64,000 nt of DNA, taken from positions 6,637,717 to 6,701,716 of the forward strand of contig NC_049989.1 of NCBI RefSeq assembly GCF_000003815.2, given 5' to 3'. Below, piece by piece: positions 13,738 to 34,670 of the stretch. Numbering within the stretch: the stretch's first letter is position 1; each line of letters begins with the position of its first letter. The DNA is from Branchiostoma floridae (lineage: Eukaryota; Chordata; Leptocardii; Amphioxiformes; Branchiostomatidae). A model generated the notes under the pieces. It ran no database searches, had not been told where the DNA came from, and saw only the letters and a program-made list of their open reading frames with translations. Both the position numbers and the translations under genes were made by a program.

Positions 13738-13912
13738 TACTCTCCAAGCAGGGGTTCGGCAATGGTTCTTTTTTGACATGTTTTAGGCGTTTTTATTTGG
13801 GTTTTCTATTTTGCTGTACATGAATAAAACGGTACAACATAGAAAGCCTGATAAAAAATGCCTAAAACACGTAAAAAATAAAGCAACCGTAGCTGGTCCT
13901 GCTTGGAGAGTA
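13738..13912. mobile_element. Hairpin MITE, family A (TACTCTCCAAGCAG ends), copy 1, in AIFM3 3' flank
   Basis: The palindromic element is 175 bp. It begins TACTCTCCAAGCAGGGGTTC and ends with the complement GCTTGGAGAGTA. Flanking 9-mers GTGCTGGCC (13729-13737) and GTGCTGGGT (13913-13921) match at 7 of 9 positions, an aged target-site duplication. It starts 68 bp after the AIFM3 stop and contains AATAAA at 13823-13828, so it may lie in the 3' UTR and supply the poly(A) signal. Confidence 0.85.
13823..13828 (+). promoter_or_regulatory. Candidate AIFM3 polyadenylation signal (AATAAA)
   Basis: This is a canonical AATAAA, 153 bases after the AIFM3 stop codon, inside the family A hairpin MITE. Another AATAAA-like site follows near 13878. 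Which is used cannot be told from sequence. Confidence 0.45.
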
Positions 13913-15672
13913 GTGCTGGGTCCTTGCATGCTCCTCAGCAAAGCAGCATGGCCCACAGCTACTATTTCACCTTTTTGGAAGTGTAATCATTGATAAATTG
14001 ATAACAGATTATGTAAATAATTTGATAGCACTACTACTGGTCAAGGTCAGAAAATATTTTTGATAAAATAGTCTGATTTAGATTCAATATTGACGATACT
14101 TTGTACATTTATGAACGTAACAATTGTAAAATATTGATGAGAGAATGCATGACTCTTGTAGATGTATCTATCTTTTGGAAGATGTCACTACTCACAACAC
14201 TTCTTGAATCACAATGTTTATTGAAACTTAGTTCACTTAAACTTCACTACCATCTATTTTCTACAATTCAATTTCTCGATTCAGCTTCATTGCACTAATC
14301 TATGGATGAATATTTTTTGCAAATAAAAGTTTTAATTATGGTGTATCAATGTGTGTATTTTATGAAATATTGATTTTAAGTGACATTTTCCCCAAGTTGT
14401 TTGCAGTTATCATTTTATTAATCACGACGGAAGATATTTTTCACTAGCTACACTTACACTGAATGCTATTCAATGTATTGTCCAATATCTACCTTACAAT
14501 TACAATACAAAGAAAAAGAGCTATTGTTCCATGGCAGCAATACACATCTGTATTACTGAGTCTGTAAAAATTTAAAAAAAAGATGTAGGCTACCTAGAAA
14601 TTGGGAGAATAAATAATCAAGCATCACTAAGTCTCTGTTGCAATATGTTTTTTTTTACCATAAAGCAGATGCCCTTTCAATCTTTCTTTGTCTGGAAAAT
14701 ACCACTACAAAAGAGCAAGTACATTTTTTTTCCTTCTTGCAAGGCTATTGTCAAGACCATAGCCTGAACAGAATTCTTGTCTTAACACAACCGAGAGTAG
14801 TTTCACCGTTATTCGAGATCAATTGCGCTTTTCCTTCTACAATTTCACTTTCTATTTACCCGTTGCCAGGCGACGGGTGATAAACAAGGTGTAATAACAC
14901 CCGAATAACGTTTGCGTCATCGCATTGTGTTCACCTCAATGCTACCCGAGCCCCCCGCTTTTGGCGCGAAATGGTTTGACCCGGTGGGGGCTCCCCGGAA
15001 GGACCAACCAGCGCCGTCGCCGCCTCAGAATTGGGGATTGTTGCAAATTACAATTGTCAGTCTTAATAAGTCATCATTTCGTTACGGTACCTTGTGCACA
15101 AACAAAAGCTGAACTAGTGTGCTTCTAAAACACTGGAGGATTTGTAAGATGTTTGCTTAAGTTGATGAATACATTATCTATAAACTTCCTGTAAACAGTA
15201 TGCATTTCTATTTCCACTTTTCGTATCCATTTTTTTCATACGTCGTATCACTTCCTCTGGCTAGTTCGCAAGAGCTATCTTGGATTCTTAACTGCTTGCT
15301 TGCTTGCTTGCAAATTAATAATCTATAAATACAACTAACGTTAATATTGTTAGAACCTTTCCAGGTGCCATCGTCATGAACTCGTGATGCAACACAGGAC
15401 ATTGTTTTAAAGCGGCCCACCTTAAGGTACAGTTCTGTACCGTGACGCAAACCTGTTTCCCAGTTGATAGCCTTGAAATGATCGGACTTGTCACGTTCAG
15501 CTTGCGTGTAGAGGGGATGAGCGGTCTTTCAACGTATCGGGCTGATTACAACATCTATTTCTAGTCACAGTGTGGGTGGCTTTTCCTGTACTGAAACTCA
15601 CCGTGAGTGAACTATCAACCAGAACGTTTATCGGTGAGGGGAGATCCGCTAAGAAAGACGAAACGAGGGAAC

Positions 15673-16912
15673 TATAAGGGGGCCCCAAAGCCCTTTTCCG
15701 TAGAGCGTAATCGGTGGTTTTAATTCTACGTACTACGTAGCGGGACCGCTCGAATTCAACGTAGAGCGTAATCGGTGCATTTTGCGTCGAGCGATATTGG
15801 CTCCTTTAATTTAACGTATTACGTAGAAGCTAACCGGATTTTACCGTAAAACGTAATTCATATTTATTTTTCGAAAAGCGTAATAAAAGTTTCATTAAAC
15901 TTATCTTGTCTACCGGCAAATTCTACTCGCGAAAATGCAGGAAATTGCGTTTCAAAGGGTCTAGATTTCAAAATTTCGCCGGACCTTCCTTGCGATGGCT
16001 TACCAATTCGGCATTGGACATGGTGAAAATATGTTGCAGGAGCGTCGCCCCCAACTAGTAGAAATTTCTTTACCGAACTTAGTTAACAAGCAAAATGTGC
16101 CCCTTAATAAATGGAGGGAATGGCATTTCAGAGGGTACGGGTCAAGATTTCAATTTTTCTCCGGGCGCCGGGCGGCCCTTGGGCTTGCGACGGCTTGGGC
16201 CTCTGGTGCTCAAGACTCTCCGGCGCTCGTCGCCCTCAAAAACGTTTCTCTGACAGAAATGTCATTACATTGAGCATATGGTCTGCCAGCAAAATTTATT
16301 CCTCAAAATGCAGGAAATGGTGTTTCAGAGGGTACAAATTTCCAAATTTTCCCGTACCTACCTTGCGACAGTTCGTGCTTTCGGCACTCCAAATCTGAAA
16401 ATGGTGTTTGGGGGCGTTGCCCTCAATAACTTAAAACCATGTGATTTTCTAATTGGAATGCTATTTAACTTAGCTTAGTCTGTGAGCAAAATGTGCCCTT
16501 TTAGATGCATAAAATGGCGTTTCAGAGGGTCAAGATTTCACAATATTCCCGGGGGAGCATGCCCCCGGACGCCCTAGGATTGTCGCGCCTCCACTTTCGG
16601 TGCTACAAGTGCTGAAAATTACGTCACATAAGAGGTCATAAGAAATTTGCTGTCGCCGCCTCTGGCCAGCAAGACGTCTAAGTTAAGTTTGAATCTTGTT
16701 GATGGAATTATCAGTTTTGTTTACGTGTGCACGTGTTCTGCCGTCGGCGGATTTCAGCCAAAAGACGACAAAGATTTGCATAATGCATTATGAAATTTCT
16801 TAATTTAGCGTAGAGCGTAATAAAGTGTCCATAATTTAGCGTATTACGTAGCCGACCCTCCCGAATTTAGCGTACAGCGTTGTCGGTACCCCCCCTTGGG
16901 GGCCCTCCTATA
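15673..16912. mobile_element. Non-autonomous TIR DNA transposon candidate with internal repeats
   Basis: The left end TATAAGGGGGCCCCAAAG and the complement of the right end TATAGGAGGGCCCCCAAG are imperfect inverted repeats. Both ends carry subterminal copies of a GCGTAGAGCGTAATCGG motif and of AACGTATTACGTAG. The interior has four diverged copies, near 15934, 16110, 16308 and 16505, of a block containing GGAAATGGCGTTTCAGAGGG. No transposase frame is present. The flanks read TA-like on both sides, so a TA target site is possible but unproven. Confidence 0.6.
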
Positions 16913-17427
16913 ATAAGGCGATATAACTATCTACAACTAGTTGGCCTAGTTGATAACTACGTTTTAGTTGTATCATTATAAGCTATTGACCTTGGCTAGA
17001 ATTATTTAGAATTGAGAATCGAACTAATAGAGCCACATTTTGTTTGCCTTTGCATTGCATATTGGGGCCTTACCACATAGCTCGTCATGGCGTAACACAC
17101 CAGGCTTGTAAAGAGACCAGCATTATATATGGACAGGGTCGTACTTTTCAGTTCGATACGTGTGGTGGGTTCTTTATCGTGCTCAATGCATAAATAAATA
17201 AGGCATGACAGTCTCCTTAAACACTGGGACACGTGTCGTATCGCTTGTATTAAGAAATAGTCCTTATTTTTTGGTTTTTAAGTTTTCAATCTGTCAACGA
17301 GCTGACTCGGAAAGGAGGGTTATCATGAAGGTCGTGAGGGTGTCACTCAGAATTCACGACTACCTTTGACAAAGATAGAATGATCCCCAAGCTGATCCTA
17401 ACGCCAGTACATCTGCTTGAAGATTGT

Positions 17428-17665
17428 TAATCTCCAAGCAGAGGTTAGGCTCTGGCTGTTTTTTAAACGTTTTTTTAGTCGTTTTTATCGGGCTTTCTAT
17501 TTGTCATNNNNNNNNNNNNNNNNNNNNNNNNNNNNNNNNNNNNNNNNNNNNNNNNNNNNNNNNNNNNNNNNNNNNNNNNNNNNNNNNNNNNNNNNNNNNN
17601 NNNNNNNAAAACGACTAAAAAAACGTTAAAAAAACAGCCGGAGCCTAACCTCAGCTTGGAGAGTA
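17428..17665. mobile_element. Hairpin MITE, family A, copy 2, containing the assembly gap
   Basis: The left arm (TAATCTCCAAGCAGAGG..., 17428-17507) and right arm (17608-17665, ending GCTTGGAGAGTA) are complementary and match the copies at 42325 and 45052. A perfect 9-bp target-site duplication GAAGATTGT lies at 17419-17427 and 17666-17674. The centre is replaced by exactly 100 Ns, probably because the palindrome could not be assembled. Confidence 0.9.
17508..17607. other. Assembly gap (100 N)
   Basis: Exactly 100 Ns, a conventional gap of unknown size, lie at the centre of a palindromic MITE. Comparison with intact copies suggests only about 60 bp of loop and inner arm is truly missing. Confidence 0.98.
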
Positions 17666-18657
17666 GAAGATTGTGACGTGAGGGTGATTCGCAGGCTATT
17701 AATCGATCTCTGTAGCTCACACACGTCACAATTGTCAGAAAAAGTAACGAAAGCAGCGGTGCCCCATAACACATTTAGATAATAGATTTATTGAAATTGC
17801 AGACAAAGAAATACATCATTTTACATGGCAAACCCAAACAGCTTAGCTGATATTGGGTACCAACAGATACATGCATACATACACTTAAACTTCTCATTGA
17901 ATACACATAATCAACTTAACTGGTTGACGCATACTTCAATTGTATTGCTGAGTAACGGTGTGTCCCCTTTCGATGAAGTCTTTTACCTGCAGGGAACATA
18001 ACATTACATGACGTCGCCGTACGTGCAATAACCTTCTGTAACCCCGGCGTCGCCTGGCTCGCAGCGTCTGAGGAATTCTAAGGAGCTTTTTTTATGAATG
18101 GACAAATTGCTCTGTGTTGTAGGTAATGGTCGCTGCACTGGAGACGGACTTCGCAAGTTCAAGTAGCTTCATTGATTCCTATCATTAGAAACTGGTTCAA
18201 AATCTGACATCTTTCCCAGTGTGTGTTTGTCACTAGCACTATAAGATCTCTGTTCAACCTTTTAGAACCCAAATCCTCAGTGACGTCAATTATGACGTGT
18301 CAAAGAAACAATAGCGGCTCAGGGTTGAGTAAGACATCAATGATATAGTCAAAGTGAATGTTGACAACTTGCATGGTCTTCATTTCAGGTCAACGTTAGT
18401 CCGCAGCTTTGCCATGATATTGATACTCAATCATTTACTACGTACCAATATAGAGTTGTTCATTTTTCTATTTACTATCCACTCAATTTCTTTTAGTAAT
18501 CCCTTTTATATAGTATCGTCCTCGTCCTTCCTTGCTTTTTTTTTAATTTCATTTTTCTTCCAGTTTGATGAACAGTCATGTGTTGCATATTCGACAGAAA
18601 TTTTCCGACAAGCATGATATTATGAGACGCTCCCCGACTATGAATAGTCCTGGCTTA

Positions 18658-18806
18658 TGATTGGTCAGAATGCGTAATCGTCACACGTGACGTCGTGGCC
18701 AGAAACGCCGGTAGTTTCGCGGTCATACGACACGTTTCAGCAACTTTGGCACTAAAACTCGGACATTTGTATGGATTTTCTGCGATTTTAGTCTCAACCT
18801 GTCATC
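18658..18806 (+). promoter_or_regulatory. Candidate S6 kinase promoter and 5' UTR
   Basis: An inverted CCAAT box (ATTGG, 18660-18664) precedes an E-box CACGTG (18684-18689). The E-box overlaps a CRE-like TGACGTC (18688-18694). All lie within 150 bp of the S6K start codon in a locally CpG-rich stretch. There is no TATA box. The site names are established motifs; promoter activity is inferred. Confidence 0.5.
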
Positions 18807-28609
<9,803 letters not shown>

Positions 28610-28696
28610 ACCGACGAAAGTATCGCACACCCACTGATGCATGCTGTTGCTCTTGTGGAAAGAGGGAAGATGCCAGAAAACTTGGACAAGTGTGAA

Positions 28697-28702
28697 AATA
28701 AA
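28697..28702 (+). promoter_or_regulatory. Candidate S6 kinase polyadenylation signal (AATAAA)
   Basis: AATAAA lies 88 bases after the S6K stop codon in an A-rich context. A longer 3' UTR remains possible, since no gene occurs for a further 3 kb. Confidence 0.5.
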
Positions 28703-28709
28703 AACACTC

Positions 28710-31400
28710 TTTTTACCTCATTTTACGGTCCCATGGTGCTTTGCAAAATCTTTGTTCACAAACCTCCACCTTGAACAATCGCAAAGCATCATGGGACCGT
28801 AAATATGAAATTTGATCAACAAAGAAAAATCCTTTTCCAGAATCACTCAAGGTTGCAACAAATTTCATGTTAATTTTCCTCGAGTAAAATTCGTTTCTCT
28901 TCTTAAGTCCAGTCATGGCAACAGCATGCATCTCAACCAATTCAAATCTCCTATTATTTATTAACCTTTTCAGGAATCAAAATACTTGAAGGATATTTGT
29001 ACAGTTGCAATCACGCAGCCCTCCTACAGAATGGAAAAGGGGCAAATTGTTATACCTTTAACTTTGATGGATATTACATCAAGCTCCTAGCAACCTATGT
29101 GTGTACTACAGTGTTCAGTGCTCAAAGGTGTCACTTTGAGTGTAATAATATGATCCTCTGCTGCTAAACACTGAAATTTTTTGTCACGACATTGAAATAA
29201 TGCCTTAATATCAGGATGCAAAGACTACCTTCTCGCATAAAAGTTATGTAGTCTTGTAAGATGGAGCTAGGAGTAAACATTTTTTTGTTTCCATTTTATA
29301 TGCAATCTTCAAATGGTGCATCGTAGATGTTTGCAGATATGCCATGTTGGGTAGCCAACAAAAATGTAGACAAGATTAGTAGGAAGCTGCAATTGTGGAT
29401 AGGCTGGTAAATAATCAGTTAATAGAAGATGTTAGGATAATCACAGTGCAAAAGCTAGTTAATCTCTGCAAGTCGTCTAAATTGGAGCCTTTATTGAGCA
29501 TTTTTCTACAGATAAACCTAGGAGTAAAGTTTGATGAGCCAATGTTTTGTACAAAGAAGCTTCCGTGCACAGTGAGGGGGCATTGTTGTAGATAAAAGGA
29601 TGTATGTTCCATGAACCAGTAGAAAGTTGTATTTCATAAATGATTTATTTTTCTTTCCGTTGTGATTTTATTTGATCGTCAAATCTGCCATAGTTGACAT
29701 GATGAACGTTGAAAGGGCTCATAGCAAGAGTTCAGTGTATCAAAGTCATCATATTTTTGTGTTAAACATTGAAAGGTCATTCGTTGACAGTCTACCATGT
29801 TGAAGCTTGAATGAAGATTTATCTTTTAACCATTTATCCTGTAGGTTTTATTTGTGTGTAAGTAAATACTCAGCATGTTCTTTCTTTATTAATGTGAAAT
29901 TAAGCTAAACTTAAACAGTGTACAGCTTACATAGTGTTGTTCAGAGTCAGTTCATGTATTAATAACTACCTTACATGATCTGATTCCCGATAAGCGACAG
30001 TTACGTCATTTGTAACTGCACACATCTCGAGCTTCATTTCGCTTCATAGACATGCAAATTGTAAGTAGGAAAAGGTGTGGGCTCAGCACAAAGTAGAAAC
30101 AGTGAAGTTTTTGGGCTCTCAACTGGCTTGAATTTTAACGAACTCCAAGAATAATGGAAAATGTCAGCCCTTAGGCACTAGACTAATTTTCCTAAACATG
30201 TGAGCAGTTGTGGTATTGGTAATTTTTTTCAGATGAATAGCTACAAATGGTCAAACGACAGCCAAAATGGTCCCACTAAAAGATGCTGCTCTGTTAAACT
30301 TAGATAGCACAAGAAAGAACAGTGTAGCACATTATTTTCAAGAGCAATTAAGACAGGCAGCACAAGTGTGAAACATGTTAAACAAAAGTGAATCTATTTT
30401 GGACAACCTAGTAGTATTTGAATGGTAACAATGTCAATGTTTAAGTTATTGATATGCCACACTGTATAGAGGGATTAGAGTCAGGGTAATTCAACTCAGC
30501 AATCTGCATTTTTCCACATTAAAGAACATGACTTTCTGATGTATAGTTAACTGGCGTGTTGCGGGCTCATTTTTCTGTGTTAGGCATCATGGTTACCGGT
30601 TGTGATGTAGGACTTGCAAAAAGACGTATGTCCCTAGTTCACACATATACAGTGTGTATGGTGAACTTTTAAAACTATTATCCACATACCTTCTAAACAG
30701 ACCTACATTGACTTATACAGTAGTTGGTTGTTTTAACATTACACAGATGATGACATTGTAAGACTCATGACCATCTTTAAAAAAAATTTAAATGTTGGAC
30801 AGTAGGTTCTACTGACCAACTGTTTTAAAAGCTGTATTAACCTGTATGTATGGACCTGGGTTTTACCCTTTCCTTTCCCATGTAATGTCAGTTCACCATT
30901 ATCCGTGGGGCAACCTTTATCTGTTGTTGCTAGAGACAAGGCATTTTGGGACATTAAGTCGGTTTTAAACTAACATGTTGTAAATAGTGAATTTGAAACC
31001 ATCATCCGTTGACCTGATATTCCTGAATACTTGTACCTGAAATTTAAATTTGTTAGCCCACTGCCACGTATAAAGGTGACCGTTACATGTATCATGCATG
31101 GTTCATTCCTAAAGTTTCTAAAATTTTTCTTGATCCGGAGAGAGCTATGGCTTTTTAGCAAAGACAATATGGAGGATTAAGTAGTTGATGCATAGTAACT
31201 AGGGATAGACAATTTTGATCATGTCTCTAGATTAAACTTAGTTATGAAATATGTGGGGTCTGTTACAGCTGTCATTGTATCAGCACTTTGTAGTTTTCTC
31301 TTCCTGTCTAAATTACTGAACTTGTAGTTAGCTGCTGGAGGTAGTTTTAGTTTATTCGTACAGGGCTCATTAGCCTAAAGTCAAACAACAACAAACTGTG
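28710..31400. other. Gene-free region between the convergent S6K and histone genes
   Basis: No coding exon was recognised on either strand. It probably includes S6K 3' UTR sequence. A near-perfect inverted repeat (TTTTACGGTCCCATGGTGCTTTG near 28722 and AAAGCATCATGGGACCGTAAA near 28783) and a family C MITE (30883-31085) are present. Confidence 0.6.
30883..31085. mobile_element. Hairpin MITE, family C, copy 3
   Basis: Left TAATGTCAGTTCACCATTAT and right TATAAAGGTGACCGTTA mirror each other. Inner arms include CTTTATCTGTTGTTG and the ACCATCATCCGTTGACCTGA word shared with the other copies. This is the most degraded copy. Confidence 0.6.
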
Positions 31401-31416
31401 GTAACTTAAAACTTCA

Positions 31417-31422
31417 TTTATT
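31417..31422 (-). promoter_or_regulatory. Candidate polyadenylation signal of the histone H1-like gene
   Basis: AATAAA on the minus strand, 263 bases after the stop codon at 31685. Its presence fits a polyadenylated, replication-independent linker histone. I did not find a histone 3' stem-loop between stop and this site. Confidence 0.45.
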
Positions 31423-31684
31423 TAATATGACAATAATACATAAGTAGACACTCGAGATGCTTCAAATTCACTTACATGAATATACACGAAATTCACCACT
31501 CTTTACATACTATATAACAAGAAAGTAAAGACCAGAAAGGGAAAAGTTCAGTTGAGAAGTTCAAATTCACAAACTCGTTAAAACGGCCACGCGTTTGATA
31601 TATATAAAAGTTACAAAGAATCGATGCATGTGGAAGATGTGACGTCATTTCATAAAGTCTATCGTATGACGTCATGGCTATCGG

Positions 31685-32997
31685 CTAGTCTGAATCTGCC
31701 GCTACCTTCTTGGGTCTTCCTCTGGGCTTGGCCGCCGTTTTCTTGGGAGACTTTTTTGCGTCTTTCGTTGCTTCTTTTTTCGCCGCTGCCTTCGTCTTAG
31801 ATTTTGGTTTGGACGTGCCGTTTTCCTTCGGTTCTTTGGGGGGTTTTGCGGTCTTGGTCTTCTTGGCCGGCGCCTTTTCCTCGGTCTCCGCTGCCGCCTT
31901 GGTCTTCTTGGCCGGCGCCTTTTCCTTGGGAGACTTCTTCGCTTTCGTAGCAGGTTTCTTTGCCTTAGCAACGGCCTTTTTCTTGGGCGGTGGCGGCGGG
32001 TCCGAGTCCCCTTCCTCACTTTCTTCATCCGGGTAATCGTACACGCCGTTTTCTTCTGGAGATGACTCCGAGGACGCGTCGCCATTTTCGAAGTCGACCG
32101 CCTTCTTCGGTTTGGCTTTCTTCGCTGCAGGCTTCTTTTTTGCTGGTTTCTTCTCTGGTTTGGGTGGTTTCCCCACTTTGAATCGTCCTGTAGCTCCGGT
32201 AAGTCCCTCTGATTTCTTGGGACGAACAAGCCTGGAACACAGTAGTAACCGTGAGTAATAATAACATGTCTACGCCTCTGAAAAATGACGTCTACGTGTT
32301 ACAGCACGTCTACATGTTACAGCACGATATTGAGTTGTACCTTAGTAAAACAACTTGAGCTATTATACTAGGGCTAAATGTACCATATATACTCGCAATA
32401 TCAAAGATGAAAAGCTTCAAGTAATCACAGTACAATGATTTCAATAGTTATCAAAGTGTTCCTTACCTGCCGGTTTCCAGCCCCTTTGCTAGAGCCTTCT
32501 TGACCAGAGAGCCGAGCCGGGCCGGGTCCACCGTGGGGTAGCGGGCGGGGATCCACTGCTTGATGGCCTGCACGGACGCGCCCTTGGAGTCGCCGAGTGC
32601 CTGGGAAGTGAAAAACTTATTTTAAGGAGGCATTTTCAGGAAAGACGACATCGTGCAGCCATATCTGATTACTCAGACAACTTTCTGCTTGTAAGTTCGT
32701 ATTAAACGAAATCATAGGCAGCTTTATCGACCGCAAAGACATTCAAATTGTCAGTCTAACTCACAGGTGGTTGTGGCGGTACCCAAAAATGTCAACGATT
32801 TTTGGAAGACGATGTAGTTGAAAATTTCAAGTACGAACCTCGATAGCCTCTACGACCATGTCGAGAGTGGTGGGGTGGTTGGCGGGCGGCCTGGCGGCTT
32901 TTCCTGCGGCTCCAGCAGTGGCCACCGCCGCCTCGGGCCCACTGCTCTCCTCAACAGACTCTGAACCAGACCCCGAGTCAAGCTCCTCGTCAGACAT
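31685..32997 (-). CDS. Linker histone H1-like protein, three exons
   Basis: Exons on the minus strand: 32839-32997, 32467-32600, 31685-32231. They join in phase to give 279 aa. The globular GH1 winged-helix domain covers residues 41-118: it starts HPTTLDMVVEAIE, continues through GASVQAIKQWI and LGSLVKKALAKGLETGRLV, and ends GATGRFKVGK. The tail is rich in Lys, Ala and Pro with KKP, AKK and SPKK-type repeats, as in H1. It would bind linker DNA at the nucleosome dyad. Unusual points are the two introns inside the GH1 domain, the acidic Ser/Glu N-terminus (MSDEELDSGSGSES) and an acidic patch with a PPPPP run in the tail. The gene is single here, not in a core-histone cluster. A replication-independent H1 variant is likely. 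Confidence 0.9.
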
Positions 32998-34670
32998 TAT
33001 GCTGTGGTTGGTGTTCAGATACTGCAAAGTGCACGAAGGTATATATGGTGATTAAAGAACACAATGCGTATAGCATACCTGGTCTACAATAAGAAAAAAT
33101 ACCGCCGAAGTGACTATGACACCACGCGGTTAACAAATCCTTTCTTTCTACTGCATAGAATTGAGGGACCACGAATCCCTATAGAATGAGTACATAGGGT
33201 AACACAAATTCAGGTCAAGGAAAGCGCATTCTCACCTTTTAAACGATATTGAAGAAAGCCCAGAACCAAGGAGAAAGACCGCGACCAAGGACAGCAAAAA
33301 TGAACTTTCAACTGACAAATTTTGAAATTCGCTTCTTATGTACTCCCCAAGCTGGGCCAAAGAACTTCGTTCAGCAACATATCAATACGCCAATGTTCAG
33401 TTTGAAAACTTCGTTTTGAATTTTGTTTGCTTTATCGTGCAAAGAGTGGTTGCGTATCCATTCTCCAACAGATATCTATGCTCTAACGTATCAGCGAGAA
33501 TTATTTGCTGTCAGATCTATGATAAAGCTTGGAACTATTTTCTTCCTGTGCAGATTGTAAACAGGTTCCAATGCCACAGGTGTGCCCACACCTGCCCAAC
33601 GCCCCGGTAAGTGATGTATTGAATTTTTAGTGTTAACGAGTTTTTCTTCAATCATCAGAACAGGCGAACACAACGTTAAGATTATAATCTAGTGACAGTT
33701 ATCCTCTTAAATATTTCTAACTGGCAGCTAAGACACTTCTGACAAGCAGCTCGCTAAATAGTATAAGAACACGGAACTTCAAATGGCGATAGAGTGCCAT
33801 TTATCTTGTTGATAGCATTCACATGTCCTTTCAAATGAGCTTTCCAAAAATTCCGCTAGGTGACACAATGGACATGTGAAAGGAATCCTTCACATCTTTC
33901 AACACAGCATTTGTTCTCGGAATAAGCTGGTGAGATATTGCCCTATTTCGTGACAGATGAATGTTGAAGAACTCAACTGAACTTCAGGTAAGTTGAATTG
34001 TAGGAGCTTGTAATATAAAGCGATTTCCGTTGACAGTACTAGTAATTTTTGTTATGTGCCCCCCCCCCCCGAACATCTACTACAACCATGTAACGATTAT
34101 ACGATTAGACCCTTTATTTGAAAGGACACAACGAGACAGACTTGACTTTTGACATATGACTTAAGCCACCCAGGCGTGTATATATATATTTATTTGTATA
34201 ACTTTAAGTTGACTGTGCTTAGTTCTGGCATATACATGTAGACGTACACGTACAATGTACACTCTAACACAGCAAGTATAGTAGACGTACAGTGGGCAAG
34301 GTTACTTAGAACATCCACACTAGGATTCAGGTGCCATAGCTACCTTTTCTTCACTTCAGTTTCATAAAGCTACCTAACAATACCATACGTGACCTTTCGT
34401 TTTCGTCATATTCATGGTCATTTTGAACAAGACTGTTCACTCGATTTTAGAGAGAGAAACATTGCACGGAACTGCAATCGTTTCCACAAACATGCTTGGC
34501 TTTCATACGATTGATTACAACGTACTTTAAGTGTCTAAGATTTTCTACCTTATATGCAATTCTTTTATATATTAAGAAGATATATGATATGATATTTGAA
34601 ATATGATAGCGCAATATTCTTGCTACATTTTTCATATCCTGGACTCTTACTCAACATAGCTTTGCTTAGC
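32998..34670. other. Intergenic region between polycystin-like and H1-like genes
   Basis: This should hold the H1-like promoter and the 3' UTR of the polycystin-like gene (both minus strand). A C-rich tract occurs near 34062. No exon, RNA gene or mobile element was recognised. Confidence 0.5.

Larger units (their letters stand above)
13914..18640. other. Intergenic region between AIFM3 and S6 kinase
   Basis: I recognise no protein-coding gene. It contains a TIR element of about 1.24 kb (15673-16912), a family A hairpin MITE interrupted by an assembly gap (17428-17665), and otherwise AT-rich unique sequence. Short ORFs here show no domain resemblance. Confidence 0.6.

Noticed and set aside
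17417-17774. ORFs spanning the run of Ns
   Set aside because: They translate an assembly gap inside a palindromic MITE and have no meaning.
31710-32036. Plus-strand ORF rich in Phe/Ala/Gly antisense to the histone
   Set aside because: It is the complement of the Lys/Ala/Pro-rich H1 tail, which lacks stops in that frame. No splice or start context supports it.
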